From the NCBI RefSeq assembly GCF_031656915.1, contig NZ_CP134227.1:3224001-3288000 (forward strand): a DNA stretch of 64,000 nt, read 5' to 3'. The DNA comes from Nocardioides marmorisolisilvae (GTDB lineage: Bacteria > Actinomycetota > Actinomycetes > Propionibacteriales > Nocardioidaceae). The notes below the pieces were generated by a model. That model ran no database searches. It was not told the origin of the DNA and worked only from the letters and a program-made list of their open reading frames with translations. The stretch's first letter is position 1; each line of letters starts with the position of its first letter. Below are positions 25,758 through 35,817 of this stretch, piece after piece. Both the position numbers and the translations under genes were made by a program.

Positions 25758-26146
25758 TTCTCTGCAGGCTGGACGGGTGCCTTCACAGCGGTCACGGGGC
25801 AGTGTGCGCTGAGCAGGATGCGCTGCGAGGTGGACCCCATCACGAGCTTGCCCACCGGGGAGCGGCGGCGTAGGCCGATCACCAGCAGGTCGGTGGACTC
25901 CTCGTAGGAAAGGTCGATGAGCTCGGTGGCCGCGTCGAAGTCGGAGTCGACGCCACGCACGGACACGACGGGGTGGCCGATCGAAGCCTGCGCGAGCGCG
26001 AGGTCGGCGGCGAACTCGGCGGTGCCCTCGACCGACGTCGTGACGACCAGCGTGAGGTCGGTCTTGCGGATGGTGCACTCGCGGATGGCGTGGCCGAGTG
26101 CGGCGCGCCCCTCCGAGGTCGGGAGATAGCCCACGCAGACGGTCAT
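25754..26146 (-). CDS. Universal stress protein (UspA family)
   Basis: A 130-residue UspA-fold protein. The C-terminal nucleotide-binding motif is G-x2-R-x8-G-S-x-S-x-R-I: LRRRSPVGKLVMGSTSQRIL followed by SAHCPVTAV. It is in the glucarate operon, overlapping both neighbours by 4 nt. In other bacteria such proteins are sometimes co-transcribed with uptake genes; the role here is unknown. Confidence 0.85.
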   Translation of the reverse strand: MTVCVGYLPTSEGRAALGHAIRECTIRKTDLTLVVTTSVEGTAEFAADLALAQASIGHPVVSVRGVDSDFDAATELIDLSYEESTDLLVIGLRRRSPVGKLVMGSTSQRILLSAHCPVTAVKAPVQPAEK

Positions 26147-27093
26147 CGCACGACCTCGGGAACAGGCGTCAGCACTCTGCCGGCTGCCAGGTAGCTGGCC
26201 AGGTTGTCCAGGGTCAGCTGTTCCATGGCCGCTCGGGTCTCGACGGTGCCACTGCCGACGTGGGGCAGCAGCACCACGTTGTCCAAGCCGAGGAGAGCCT
26301 CGGGAACCTTCGGTTCGGCGGCGAACACGTCCAGCCCGGCGCCGGCGAGACGACCTTCCACGAGCAGGTCGACCAGCGCGTCCTCGTCGACGACGCTTCC
26401 GCGTGCGATGTTGATCAGGTAGCCCTCGGGACCCAGCGCAACCAGGGCGTCACGGTCGACCAGGCCACGGGTGCCGGCGCCTCCGGCAGTGGCGACGACG
26501 AGGATCTCGACGGCAGCGGCGAGGGATGTCGCGGTCGGGTGATAGCCGTAGTTGCTGCCGGAGAGCTCGGTGCGCTGGTGATAGCTGATCGGACAGCCGA
26601 ACGCCTCGAACCGGGTAGCGATGGCACGGCCGATCCGGCCCAGGCCGAGGATGCCGACCCGCTTGCCGGACACCCGGTGCATCAGCGGGAAATTGCCTTC
26701 GGTCGGCCATGCGCCCCGTCGGACGTAGCGGTCGGCCGCGCTGAGTCCGCGGAGCACGTCCAGGGTCAGGCCGAGGGCCGTGTCGGCGACGCAGTCGGTG
26801 AGCACGTCCGGGGTGTTGGACACCAGGATCCCGCGCTCGACGGCCTGCGCGATGTCGGTGGTGTCGTAGCCGACCCCGAAGTTGACCACGGCGCCGAGCG
26901 ACGGCAGCGCACGCATCAGGTCGGTGCCGACGCCGGTGCGTCCCGAGGTGACCGCGACCGTGACGGCTGCGCCATGCTCGGCGAGGAAGGAGCCACGCTC
27001 GCTGCCCTCAGGGAGCACCAGCGCGTCGTACGTCGTCGCCAGCGTCTGGGCGAGCGACGGCTTGAGCGGCCCGACCTGGAGCACGCGTTTCAT
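26143..27093 (-). CDS. D-isomer-specific 2-hydroxyacid dehydrogenase (copy 1)
   Basis: A 316-residue NAD(P)-dependent dehydrogenase. [12 protein letters not shown] is the substrate-loop motif, [20 protein letters not shown] the Rossmann motif, [18 protein letters not shown] holds the catalytic Arg, [11 protein letters not shown] the Glu region, and LLPHVGSGT the His acid/base. It resembles glyoxylate/hydroxypyruvate reductases. In an aldarate operon it could reduce tartronate semialdehyde, hydroxypyruvate or a keto-sugar acid. Overlaps gudD by 4 nt (ATGA). Confidence 0.87.
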   Translation of the reverse strand: MKRVLQVGPLKPSLAQTLATTYDALVLPEGSERGSFLAEHGAAVTVAVTSGRTGVGTDLMRALPSLGAVVNFGVGYDTTDIAQAVERGILVSNTPDVLTDCVADTALGLTLDVLRGLSAADRYVRRGAWPTEGNFPLMHRVSGKRVGILGLGRIGRAIATRFEAFGCPISYHQRTELSGSNYGYHPTATSLAAAVEILVVATAGGAGTRGLVDRDALVALGPEGYLINIARGSVVDEDALVDLLVEGRLAGAGLDVFAAEPKVPEALLGLDNVVLLPHVGSGTVETRAAMEQLTLDNLASYLAAGRVLTPVPEVVR

Positions 27094-28436
27094 GAGGTTG
27101 CCTCTCTGTCGAGGGCCGGCCGCTTCGGGTCGAAGGTCCAGCCGGGGATGAGGTACTGCATGGCGAGCGCGTCGTCCCGGGCGCCGAGGCCCTGGGTGAG
27201 GTAGAGCTCGTGGGCGGCCTGGAGCCGGTCCTCGTCGATCTCGACGCCCAGCCCGGGCGCCGAGGGGACGGTGAGGCAGCCATCGGTGATCGTCAGGGGG
27301 TGACGGGTGATCCGCTGGCCGTCCTGCCAGATCCAGTGGGTGTCGATCGGTGCGATCTCGCCGGGGGCGGCGGCCGCAACGTGGGTGAACATCGCCAGCG
27401 AGACGTCGAAGTGGTTGTTGGAGTGCGAACCCCAGGTGAGGCCCCAGGCCTGGCAGAGCTGGGCGACGCGGACCGAGCCCGCCATCGTCCAGAAGTGCGG
27501 GTCGGCAAGGGGGATGTCCACCGCGCCCGACCGCACCGCGTGCCCCAGCTCTCGCCAGTCGGTGGCGATCATGTTGGTGGCGGTGGTCAGTCCGGTGGCG
27601 CGCTTGAACTCGGCCATCACCTCGCGACCGGAGAAGCCGGCCTCGGCGCCGCAGGGGTCCTCGGCGTATGCGACGACGTCGCGCATCGCCCGGCCGTACC
27701 GGATCGCGTCGTCGAGCAGCCAGCCACCGTTGGGGTCGAGGGTGATCCGGGCCTCCGGGAAGCGTTCGGCGAGGGCCTTGACGGTGGCGACCTCCTGCTC
27801 GCCAGGCAGCACGCCGCCCTTGAGCTTGAAGTCGCTGAAGCCGTAGCGCGCTTGTGCGGCCTCCGCCAGCGCGACCACCGAGTCCGGGGTCATCGCCTCC
27901 TGGTGGCGGATCCGGGTCCACGCGTCAGCGCCTTCCGGCTCGCTGAGGTAGGGCAGGCCGGTGCGTTCCTGGTCACCGACGAAGAAGAGGTAGCCGAGGG
28001 CGCGGACCCGGTCCCGCTGCTGGCCCTCACCGAGCAGCTCGGCGACCGGCACCCCGAGCGCCTGACCGTGCAGGTCGAGCAGGGCGGACTCGAGCGCGGT
28101 GACCACGTGCACCGTGGTCCGCAGGTCGAAGGTCTGCAGCCCACGGCCGCCGGCGTCACGTCCGGCGAAGGCGGCGGACACCGCGCGCAGCACGCTGCGG
28201 TACGTCGCGACTCGCGCGCCGACCACCTCGGACGCCGACTCCTCCAGGGTGCGCCGGATCGCCTCTCCGCCGGGCACCTCCCCGACCCCGACACGGCCCT
28301 CGGAGTCGCTCACCAGCACGATGTTGCGGGTGAAGAAGGGGCCGTGGGCGCCGCTGAGGTTGAGCAGCATGCTGTCGTGGCCCGCGACCGGCACCACCCG
28401 GACGCGGGTGACCACCGGCCCCCGGACCTCACTCAC
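27090..28436 (-). CDS. gudD: Glucarate dehydratase
   Basis: A 448-residue enolase-superfamily enzyme very close to Escherichia coli GudD (446 residues). The KLK catalytic motif is in [15 protein letters not shown], metal ligands are in LDPNGGW and AEDPCG, the second base region is [20 protein letters not shown], and the C-terminal [20 protein letters not shown] is diagnostic. It dehydrates D-glucarate (and L-idarate) to 5-dehydro-4-deoxy-D-glucarate in the cytosol. Start taken as the GTG overlapping the aldehyde dehydrogenase stop by 8 nt, which gives the family length. Confidence 0.94.
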   Translation of the reverse strand: MSEVRGPVVTRVRVVPVAGHDSMLLNLSGAHGPFFTRNIVLVSDSEGRVGVGEVPGGEAIRRTLEESASEVVGARVATYRSVLRAVSAAFAGRDAGGRGLQTFDLRTTVHVVTALESALLDLHGQALGVPVAELLGEGQQRDRVRALGYLFFVGDQERTGLPYLSEPEGADAWTRIRHQEAMTPDSVVALAEAAQARYGFSDFKLKGGVLPGEQEVATVKALAERFPEARITLDPNGGWLLDDAIRYGRAMRDVVAYAEDPCGAEAGFSGREVMAEFKRATGLTTATNMIATDWRELGHAVRSGAVDIPLADPHFWTMAGSVRVAQLCQAWGLTWGSHSNNHFDVSLAMFTHVAAAAPGEIAPIDTHWIWQDGQRITRHPLTITDGCLTVPSAPGLGVEIDEDRLQAAHELYLTQGLGARDDALAMQYLIPGWTFDPKRPALDREATS

Positions 28437-30021
28437 GGGTGAGCTCACCGTCCACCAGGCGCCATAGCTCGAGGGGGTTGCCAGGAGCGACCGCCGCCGG
28501 CAACAGTCCGGTCGGAACGTCCTGGTAGGCGACCGGACGGACAAAGCGCTCGATCGCCAACGTGCCGACCGAGGTGCTCCGCCCGTCGGCCGTCGCCGGG
28601 AACGGTCCGCCGTGCACCATCGCGTGGCTGACTTCGACGCCGGTCGGCCAGCCGTTGAAGATGACCCGGCCGACCTTGTCCTCGAGCACGGGGACCAGCG
28701 CGGCGGCAGCCGGGTGGTCGCTCTCGACGGCGTGCACGGTCGCGGTCAGTTGACCCTCGAGGCTGCCGGCCGCATCGGCGAAGGCAGCCGCGTCGCGCAG
28801 CCGGACGACGAGAGAGGACGCACCGAAGACCTCCTCGCGCATGGCCGGCTCGGCCGCGAAGTCCGCCCCCGAGGTCTCGAAGACGTGCGCTTGCCCGGCC
28901 GCGGCGAGGGTTCCGTCCTGCTGGCCGGCTCCCACCTCGGAGACCGTGCCCAGGGACTGCAACCGGGCGACGCCCTCGACATAGGCCTGCTGGATGGCCG
29001 GGTTGAGCATCGGCAGGGCCGCGCTCTCGACGACCGCGGCGCCGGCAGACCTGACGAACGCGTCGAGGTCCGGGCCGTCGACCCCGAAGACGAGGCCGGG
29101 ATTGGTGCACAGTTGGCCGACGCCTACGGTCAGGGACGCGACGTACGCCCTGCCCAGGCCCTCGGCGTCCGCCGCCAGGGCTCCGGGCATCAGGAAGACG
29201 GGGTTGATGCTCGACATCTCGGCGTACACCGGGATCGGCACCGGGCGGGCGGCGGCCGCGGCCATCAGCGCAAGACCCGCCTGTCGGGACCCGGTGAACC
29301 CGACCGCCTTGATGTGCGGGTCGCTCACCAGGGCGATGCCGGCATCGGCCCCGCCCCCGAAGACCATCGAGAACACGCCTTGCGGGAGGTCGCTCTGCGC
29401 GACTGCGTCGGCGATGGCTCCGGCCACCAGCTCGGAGACGCCGGGGTGGGCGTTGTGCGCCTTGACCACGACCGGGCAACCGGCCGCGAGGGCCGAGGCG
29501 GTGTCGCCGCCGGCCACCGAGAACGCGAGCGGGAAGTTGCTCGCACCGAAGACCGCCACCGGACCGACCGGCACCTTGCGCTGGCGGATGTCCGGCCGCG
29601 GCAGCGGGGTGCGGTCGGGCAGGGCTGGGTCGATGCGGGCACCCACCCAACTGCCGTCGCGGACCAGCTTCGCGAAGAGGCGCAGCTGGTTGATGGTGCG
29701 AGCCATCTCACCGCGCACCCGCGGCTCGACGATCCCGGTCTCCTGCTGCACGCGGTCCACCAGCGTGTCGCCGAGGGCGTCGATGTTCTCGGCGATCCGC
29801 TCCAGGAACGCGGCCCGCTGCTGCGGATCGGTCTCGCGGTAGACGGGGTGGGCCGCGCCCGCCAGCCGGGCAGCCTGCTGCACCTGGGCGAGCCCGGCCT
29901 GTCCGTACGCCGGCTCGAGTCGTTCGCCGGTGCGCGGGTCGACGCCGTTGACGCTGCCCTCAGTCCCGTGCACGCGGTCCGCGCCGATGAACATCGCTCC
30001 AGTGAGCGAGGGTGCCGTCAT
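28429..30021 (-). CDS. 2-oxoglutarate semialdehyde dehydrogenase (NADP+), aldehyde dehydrogenase family
   Basis: A 530-residue aldehyde dehydrogenase of the class linked to aldarate/pentose catabolism. [20 protein letters not shown] is the cofactor-domain signature, [10 protein letters not shown] binds NAD(P), [10 protein letters not shown] holds the general-base Glu and [14 protein letters not shown] the catalytic Cys. It oxidises 2,5-dioxopentanoate (2-oxoglutarate semialdehyde) to 2-oxoglutarate. It lies directly between kdgD, whose product is its substrate, and gudD, so context and family agree. Confidence 0.92.
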   Translation of the reverse strand: MTAPSLTGAMFIGADRVHGTEGSVNGVDPRTGERLEPAYGQAGLAQVQQAARLAGAAHPVYRETDPQQRAAFLERIAENIDALGDTLVDRVQQETGIVEPRVRGEMARTINQLRLFAKLVRDGSWVGARIDPALPDRTPLPRPDIRQRKVPVGPVAVFGASNFPLAFSVAGGDTASALAAGCPVVVKAHNAHPGVSELVAGAIADAVAQSDLPQGVFSMVFGGGADAGIALVSDPHIKAVGFTGSRQAGLALMAAAAARPVPIPVYAEMSSINPVFLMPGALAADAEGLGRAYVASLTVGVGQLCTNPGLVFGVDGPDLDAFVRSAGAAVVESAALPMLNPAIQQAYVEGVARLQSLGTVSEVGAGQQDGTLAAAGQAHVFETSGADFAAEPAMREEVFGASSLVVRLRDAAAFADAAGSLEGQLTATVHAVESDHPAAAALVPVLEDKVGRVIFNGWPTGVEVSHAMVHGGPFPATADGRSTSVGTLAIERFVRPVAYQDVPTGLLPAAVAPGNPLELWRLVDGELTRE

Positions 30022-30023
30022 TC

Positions 30024-30938
30024 TCAGATCACCTTCTTGACCAGGTCGGTGAGCTCGGCGAGCTCAGGGGTGGTGAGGTCGCTCAGCGGGGGACGGACCG
30101 GGCCCGCGGGCCGGCCCGCGGCGGTCAGCCCCGCCTTGACGATCGACACGCCGTAGCCGGGCTGCCGGTCGCGGATGGCGATGTAGGGGACCAGGAAGTC
30201 GCGCACCTTCTCATAGACCGCTGCCCGGTCCTGGGCGCGTGCGGCGGCGTAGAAGTCCAGCGCCCACTGCGGGGCGAAGTTGAAGATCGCCGAGGAGTAG
30301 GTGGAGGCACCCAGCTCCATGTAGGGCAGGGCGTAGGTCTCGGCGGTGGGCAGCCCGCCGATCAGCACGAGCCGGTCGGCGTACTGGGAGTAGAGCGTCG
30401 CCATCAGGTCGATGTCGCAGATGCCGTCCTTGAACCCGATGAAGTTCGGGAACTCGTCGACCAGGCGACCGATCGTCTCGGCGTTGTAGCGCCCGTTCGC
30501 CCGGTGGTAGACGACCACTCCGACCGACGTCGCCGCGCACACCCGTGCCACGTGGGTGTACAGGCCCTCGGCGGTGCCCTCGGTCAGGTAGGGCGGCAGC
30601 AGCAGGATGCCGTCGGCGCCGTCCGCCTCGGCCTGTTGGGCCATCTCGATGGCGGTGGCGGTGCCGTAGCCAGCCGAGCCCATCACCGGGAGCCGTCCCG
30701 CGGTCTCCTCGATCGTCGCGCGCAGCACTCGGGACACCTCGTCGGCCGTCAGCGAGAAGAACTCACCCGTCCCGCCCGGCGCGAACAGGCCGGCGACGCC
30801 GTACTGGCCGAGGAACTGCAGGTGCTCGCGGTAGCCCGACTCGTCGAACCCGTAGTCGGCGGTGGCGTGGGTGACGGGGAACGACACCAGGCCGGCGCCC
30901 AGGGCTGTGCGCAGTTCGATGGGCGAGTAACGGGTCAT
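30024..30938 (-). CDS. kdgD: 5-dehydro-4-deoxyglucarate dehydratase (KdgD)
   Basis: A 304-residue DapA/NAL-superfamily class I enzyme. GLFAPGGTGEFFSLTADE is the substrate-carboxylate loop, GVVVYHRANGRY has the active-site Tyr, and NFIGFKDGICDI has the Schiff-base Lys (about residue 171). It decarboxylates and dehydrates 5-dehydro-4-deoxy-D-glucarate to 2-oxoglutarate semialdehyde. First gene of a six-gene leftward operon; the long divergent intergenic region contains a candidate IclR operator at 31059-31076. Confidence 0.93.
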   Translation of the reverse strand: MTRYSPIELRTALGAGLVSFPVTHATADYGFDESGYREHLQFLGQYGVAGLFAPGGTGEFFSLTADEVSRVLRATIEETAGRLPVMGSAGYGTATAIEMAQQAEADGADGILLLPPYLTEGTAEGLYTHVARVCAATSVGVVVYHRANGRYNAETIGRLVDEFPNFIGFKDGICDIDLMATLYSQYADRLVLIGGLPTAETYALPYMELGASTYSSAIFNFAPQWALDFYAAARAQDRAAVYEKVRDFLVPYIAIRDRQPGYGVSIVKAGLTAAGRPAGPVRPPLSDLTTPELAELTDLVKKVI

Positions 30939-31058
30939 CAGGATCTCCAGGAGGTTCGTCGAGGGCCGGGATTTCGAGCGGATGTGGTGCCCTGGGAAGC
31001 GGGTGCCTCCGCGTCATCAGAATTCACGCTAACAGATTGCGGCTACCTATTGGAACAT

Positions 31059-31076
31059 CATCTACATATGTGTATC
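31059..31076. promoter_or_regulatory. Candidate IclR operator A (kdgD / ABC importer intergenic)
   Basis: CATCTAC-ATAT-GTGTATC. It shares the 11-mer ACATCATCTAC (31055-31065) exactly with operator C at 40864-40874, and an ACATATGT core with operator B. It sits between the divergent kdgD and ABC transporter operons. Confidence 0.55.
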
Positions 31077-31201
31077 GTCACCCGCATGATCTGTGCCCGT
31101 CGCCACAGCGCCGACCCCCGGGCTGCCCGGGCGCCGTACCCAGGTCAGCCCGCCAGAGCCGGTCACCTCCCCGCCCGAGCTCGCTAGCACCGGAGGAAGT
31201 C

Positions 31202-32770
31202 ATGTCCCAAGCCCCATCTCGTCGGCCGGTCCGATCCCGCCGTCGTCGGAGCATCGTCCTGACCGCCCTAGCCCTGGGCATCTGCACCGTGGGATCCGCC
31301 TGCGGCGTCAGCTCGGGGTCCAGCAGCTCGGCCGACAACGTGCGGATCGTGCTGCAGAACGAGCCGCCGACCCTGGAGCCGTGCGACTCCTCCAACACCG
31401 GCGACGGCGTGGTCGAGCGCTCCAACATCACCCAGCCGCTGATGGAGCTCGACCTGTCCAACGGCAAGCTCAGCCCGCTGCTGGCCACGGCGTGGAAGAA
31501 GACCTCGCCGACCACCTACACCTTCACGATGCGCAAGGGTGTGAAGTTCAGCGACGGCTCCACCTTCGACGCGAAGGACGCCGCGTACTCCATCGACCGC
31601 ACGGTGAACAACACCAAGCTCGGCTGCTTCGTTGACGGCTACGTCTTCGGTGACGAGAAGGTGCAGGTGAAGGCGGTCGACGCCAACACCCTCACGGTCT
31701 CGACGGCCAAGCCCGACCCGATCCTGCCGCTGCGGCTCTCGTTCGTCGAGATCGTGCCGACCTCCACGAGCGACACCGCGAAGGTCCGCGAGCCGGTCGG
31801 CACCGGCCCCTACAAGATCAAGAGCTGGGATGCCGGTCAGAAGCTGACCCTCGAGGCCAACCCGGACTACTGGGGTCCGGCGCCGGCCTACAAGACGGCG
31901 ACCTACGTGTGGCGCTCCGAAGGGACAGTGCGGGCGGCGATGGTCAAGGACGGTGAGGCTGACATCGCCACCCAGATCGGTCCCGACGACGGTGCCGGCG
32001 ACCTCGCGGTCCAGTTCCCCGACGACCAGACCGTGGCGCTGCGCTCGCAGGGGTACATCGCCCCGCTGAACGACATCCGGGTCCGGGAGGCCATCAACTA
32101 TGCGATCGACCGCAACGGGATCGTGAAGTCCCTGTTCAACAGCGAGTCGACGGTCGCGGCACAGCTGGTCCCCAAGGGGATCACCGGTTACAACGACACG
32201 ATCAAGCCCTGGCCGACCGATGTGGCGAAGGCCAAGCAGCTCATCGGCCAGGCGAAGGCAGCCGGAGTGCCGGTCACGACGCCGATCACGCTGTACGCCC
32301 GCACCGCCCAGTTCCCCAAGATCGCCGAGATCGTCCAGGTCGTGCAGAAGGAGCTGAGCAACGTCGGTCTGAACGTCAAGATCCAGATGGTCGACACCAC
32401 GCGCTCGAACGAGCTTCAGCAGCGTCCGTTCCCGAAGGGGATAGGCCCGTACCTGCTGGTGATCCAGCACGGCAACCAGGCCGGTGACGCGGCATTCAGC
32501 GTCGACCAGTACATGCTGAGCGACGGTTTCCAGAGCGCGTTCGGGACCCCCGCCCTGGACAAGCTGATCAAGTCGGCCGAGGCCAAGTCGGGCCCGGCCC
32601 GGCAGCAGGCGTTCGAGAAGGTCTTCGCCTACGAGCCGACTCACGTCAACCAGTTCGCCTACATCGCGCACATGACCGGCATGATGGCGATCGCGAAGGA
32701 CGTGCACTACCAGCCGGACGTGAACACCGAGAACGAGATGCACCTCGCGGCGATGTCCCCTGCGAAGTGA
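31202..32770 (+). CDS. ABC transporter substrate-binding lipoprotein (SBP family 5)
   Basis: A 522-residue extracytoplasmic binding protein. The basic N-terminus, hydrophobic helix and lipobox TVGSAC put the lipidated Cys at residue 34. SBP_bac_5 hallmarks follow: TFTMRKGVKFSDGSTFDAKD, VGTGPYKIKSWDAGQKLTLE and IRVREAINYAIDRNGIV. Family 5 proteins usually bind peptides, nickel or oligosaccharides. Here, surrounded by aldarate genes, a sugar-acid or uronate-oligomer ligand is a reasonable inference but unproven. AGGA precedes the ATG. Confidence 0.9.
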   Translation: MSQAPSRRPVRSRRRRSIVLTALALGICTVGSACGVSSGSSSSADNVRIVLQNEPPTLEPCDSSNTGDGVVERSNITQPLMELDLSNGKLSPLLATAWKKTSPTTYTFTMRKGVKFSDGSTFDAKDAAYSIDRTVNNTKLGCFVDGYVFGDEKVQVKAVDANTLTVSTAKPDPILPLRLSFVEIVPTSTSDTAKVREPVGTGPYKIKSWDAGQKLTLEANPDYWGPAPAYKTATYVWRSEGTVRAAMVKDGEADIATQIGPDDGAGDLAVQFPDDQTVALRSQGYIAPLNDIRVREAINYAIDRNGIVKSLFNSESTVAAQLVPKGITGYNDTIKPWPTDVAKAKQLIGQAKAAGVPVTTPITLYARTAQFPKIAEIVQVVQKELSNVGLNVKIQMVDTTRSNELQQRPFPKGIGPYLLVIQHGNQAGDAAFSVDQYMLSDGFQSAFGTPALDKLIKSAEAKSGPARQQAFEKVFAYEPTHVNQFAYIAHMTGMMAIAKDVHYQPDVNTENEMHLAAMSPAK

Positions 32771-32775
32771 GTGGC

Positions 32776-32806
32776 GGGCGGCCGGCCGCAGGCCGGCCGG
32801 CCGCCC
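32776..32806 (+). terminator. GC hairpin between binding protein and permease genes
   Basis: GGGCGGCCGGCC-GCA-(GGCC)GGCCGGCCGCCC forms a very stable stem right after the binding-protein stop, without a T-run. In ABC operons such hairpins commonly protect or partially attenuate the message so the binding protein is made in excess. Confidence 0.55.
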
Positions 32807-32863
32807 TACCACCCCTTCGTCCCCCGTGCTTTGATCAACCCCGTCGATCCATGAGGACGTCTG

Positions 32864-33793
32864 ATGCTCCTATTCCTTCGCAGGCGGACGCTGACGAGTC
32901 TGCTGCCCTTGCTGTTCGTCCTGATCGGCGTCTTCGTGCTGGCCCGGCTGACCGGCAACCCGACGTCGCTCTACCTGCCTGAGTCGGCCACGCCCGAGCA
33001 GCGCCACGTCTTCGCCGCCACCCACGGCTTCAACAACCCGATCTGGCAGCAGCTCCTGGACTACCTCAAGGGCATCCCGCACCTCGACTTCGGCACCTCC
33101 CTGCGCACCGGCGAGACGGCCGCATCGATGGCGCTGCGCGCCTTCCCCAACACCCTCCAGCTGGCTGTTGCCACCATGGTGCTCTCGATCGTGATCGCGG
33201 TGGTGCTCGGTAGCTGGGCGGCGTACCGACCGAACTCGCTGGCAGACGGGATCTCGTCGGTGCTGTCGATGACCGCGGGCAGCGTCCCGGACTTCTGGTT
33301 CGCGATCATGGGGGTCTGGATCTTCGCAGTCATCCTGGGCGTGCTGCCCACCTCCGGCGTGGACAACGGGTTGCTGTCGTGGGTGCTGCCGGTGGCGACC
33401 CTGGCCGTGAGGCCGGTGGGCGTGCTCACCCAGGTCGTCCGCGGCGCGATGGTCTCGGCACTGTCGGCGCCGTACGTCCGGCTGGCCCGCAGCAAGGGCG
33501 CCACCGACGTCCGACTGGTGACCCACCACGCGTTGCGCAACGCCGCCGCTCCCGCGCTGACCGTCGCCGGTGACCTGGCGGTCGGTCTGGTCAACGGCGC
33601 CGTCGTGGTCGAGACCATCTTCGGCTGGCCGGGCATCGGCAAGCTGATGATCGACTCGATCGTCGGCCGGGACTTCGCGGTCCTGCAGGCCTGCGTCCTG
33701 CTCACCGCGCTGTCGATCTTCGTGCTGAACATCCTCATCGACCTCGGCTACGCACTGCTCGACGCGCGCGTCCGCGAGACGGTCAAGGCCTAG
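32864..33793 (+). CDS. ABC transporter permease (DppB/OppB type)
   Basis: A 309-residue inner-membrane permease with six predicted helices. The N-terminal helix is followed by the long periplasmic loop typical of DppB (FAATHGFNNPIWQQLLDYLKG, LDFGTSLRTG). The EAA-like ATPase-coupling loop is VRLARSKGATDVRLVTHHAL. Partner of the next permease in a family-5 importer. Confidence 0.9.
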   Translation: MLLFLRRRTLTSLLPLLFVLIGVFVLARLTGNPTSLYLPESATPEQRHVFAATHGFNNPIWQQLLDYLKGIPHLDFGTSLRTGETAASMALRAFPNTLQLAVATMVLSIVIAVVLGSWAAYRPNSLADGISSVLSMTAGSVPDFWFAIMGVWIFAVILGVLPTSGVDNGLLSWVLPVATLAVRPVGVLTQVVRGAMVSALSAPYVRLARSKGATDVRLVTHHALRNAAAPALTVAGDLAVGLVNGAVVVETIFGWPGIGKLMIDSIVGRDFAVLQACVLLTALSIFVLNILIDLGYALLDARVRETVKA

Positions 33794-33802
33794 GAGACGG
33801 AC

Positions 33803-34801
33803 ATGACCTCACTGATCGACCCGATGGAGTCCACCGCGGACGGGCCCCTGGACCCGCCCGAGGGAGCCGACCCGCGCAGCGCCAAGCTCGGGATGTGGCG
33901 TCTCCTCCTGAGGGACAAGATGGCGACCGTAGCGCTCGGAGTGCTCACCCTGATCGTGCTGGCCACCGTGGTCGGATCGCTGCTGATCGGCGGTTCGGCC
34001 AACGACCAGAACCTGTCCAGGGGCGCGGTCGGCCCGTTCTCGCTCGACCACGGCTGGTTGTACGTGCTGGGCAGCGACACGCTCGGCCGGAGCATGGTCG
34101 CCCGGATGGTGATCGGCGGTCGCACCACCCTTCTGGTCGCCGTGCCTGCTGTGCTGATCTCGCTGGTCGTCGGTTCGTTGATCGGGATGTGGGCCGGCTA
34201 CCACCGCGGCTGGCGGGAGACCCTCGCGATGAGGGTCGCCGACGTGATCATGAGCTTCCCGTCGCTGTTGATGGCCGTGGTCGTGCTCTACGTGTTCTCC
34301 CCGAGCGCCAGCATGATCGTGCTGGTCCTGGCCATCACGCGGATCCCGATCTACCTGAGGACCGCGCGGGCGGAGTCCGCCGAGCTGCAGAGCCGCACCT
34401 TCGTGGATGCGGCGCGGACGTTCGGCACCAGGCCCACCTCGATCATCCGGCGCCATGTCTTCCCGATCGTGCTTCCGACCCTGCTCACGGTGGCGACGCT
34501 CGACTTCTGCTACGTGATGCTGGCCGAGTCGTCGCTCAGCTTCCTGGGCATCGGGATCCAGCCGCCGGGCGTGAGCTGGGGCCTGATGGTCTCCCAGGGC
34601 CGGGACTACCTGCAGACGTCGTGGTGGCTGTCGTTCTTCCCCGGCCTGGCCATCGTCATCACCGCGGTCGCCTCGACCGTGTTGGCCTCGTGGGTCCGGA
34701 TCGCGACGGATCCGGCGCAGCGCTGGCGACTGACCCTGCCGCGACGTGCCGGCCGCCGCCGGTTGCGGCGGGCCCCGATAGCCGAAGGAGAAGTGCTGTG
34801 A
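33803..34801 (+). CDS. ABC transporter permease (DppC/OppC type)
   Basis: A 332-residue permease. A cytosolic N-terminus of about 40 residues leads into six helices; YVLGSDTLGRSMVARMVIGG is the DppC signature (normally G-T-D-x-x-G-R-D). The coupling loop is VDAARTFGTRPTSIIRRHVFP. GGAGACGG precedes the ATG; its TGA overlaps the next GTG start by 4 nt. Confidence 0.9.
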   Translation: MTSLIDPMESTADGPLDPPEGADPRSAKLGMWRLLLRDKMATVALGVLTLIVLATVVGSLLIGGSANDQNLSRGAVGPFSLDHGWLYVLGSDTLGRSMVARMVIGGRTTLLVAVPAVLISLVVGSLIGMWAGYHRGWRETLAMRVADVIMSFPSLLMAVVVLYVFSPSASMIVLVLAITRIPIYLRTARAESAELQSRTFVDAARTFGTRPTSIIRRHVFPIVLPTLLTVATLDFCYVMLAESSLSFLGIGIQPPGVSWGLMVSQGRDYLQTSWWLSFFPGLAIVITAVASTVLASWVRIATDPAQRWRLTLPRRAGRRRLRRAPIAEGEVL

Positions 34802-35817
34802 CCGCGACCTCAGCAGGCCTTGACGTGGCACCCGCCCCGAACGGGGAGGTGGCCCTGGACGTCGAGGGCCTCAGCGTCGACATCCGGACGCCGTTCGGCA
34901 CGGTCCGTGCGGTGAACGAGGTCTCGTTCGTGGCCCGCCGTGGCGAGACCCTCGCGCTGCTCGGTGAGTCCGGCTGTGGCAAGTCGCTCACGGCGACCGC
35001 CGTGGTGGGGCTCCTGGACCCGGTGACCGACATCGCAGGCGGCGCCGTACGTCTCAACGGCACCGACCTCATCGGGCTCCGCGGGAAGAAGCGCCGTGAT
35101 CTGGCTGGTCCCGAGCTCGCCATCGTCTTCCAGGACGCGCTGACCGCGCTCAACCCGGTCTACACCGTCGGCACGCAACTCGCCGAGCCCTTCCGCATCC
35201 ACCGTGGGCTGTCGAAGAAGGAGGCGCGACGGGCCGCGATCGAGCTGATGACCAGGGTCGGCATCCCCGAGCCTGAGACCCGGGTGGACGCCTACCCGCA
35301 CCAGTTCTCCGGCGGCATGCGGCAACGACTGCTGATCGCCATCGCGGTGGCGCTCTCGCCGGCGGTGCTGCTGGCCGACGAGCCGACGACGGCGCTCGAC
35401 GTGACGGTCCAGGCGCAGATCATGAAGCTGCTGCGAGATCTCCGGGCCGAGCGAGACATGGCGGTCGTGCTGATCACCCACGACCTCGCCCTGGTGGCCG
35501 AGCAGGCCGACCGCGTGGCGGTGATGTACGCCGGCAACGTGGTGGAGTCGGGCCCGGTCGCGGAGGTGTTCACCTCGCCGAAACACCCCTACACCAAGGG
35601 CCTCCTCGAGTCCGTGCCGGTGGCGGCCGAGCGCGGGGCAGACCTGAAGTCCATCGGTGGCTCACCACCTGAGCTGCACTCGATCCCGGAGGCCTGCGTG
35701 TACCAGGACCGCTGCCCGCTCGTTCGCGATCTCTGTCGTACGGCGCGGCCGCCACTGTTGCAGGTGGCCCGCGACCACGTGTCCGCCTGCCACTTCTCCG
35801 AGGAGGTGAACTCATGA
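34798..35817 (+). CDS. ABC transporter ATP-binding protein (DppD/OppD type)
   Basis: A 339-residue ATPase. Walker A is [14 protein letters not shown] (about residue 57), the signature [15 protein letters not shown] and Walker [14 protein letters not shown]. The C-terminal oligopeptide extension has the cysteine cluster [16 protein letters not shown] that binds 4Fe-4S in some DppD proteins. The GTG start is preceded by AAGGAG. Pairs with the next ATPase as a heterodimer. Confidence 0.92.
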   Translation: MTATSAGLDVAPAPNGEVALDVEGLSVDIRTPFGTVRAVNEVSFVARRGETLALLGESGCGKSLTATAVVGLLDPVTDIAGGAVRLNGTDLIGLRGKKRRDLAGPELAIVFQDALTALNPVYTVGTQLAEPFRIHRGLSKKEARRAAIELMTRVGIPEPETRVDAYPHQFSGGMRQRLLIAIAVALSPAVLLADEPTTALDVTVQAQIMKLLRDLRAERDMAVVLITHDLALVAEQADRVAVMYAGNVVESGPVAEVFTSPKHPYTKGLLESVPVAAERGADLKSIGGSPPELHSIPEACVYQDRCPLVRDLCRTARPPLLQVARDHVSACHFSEEVNS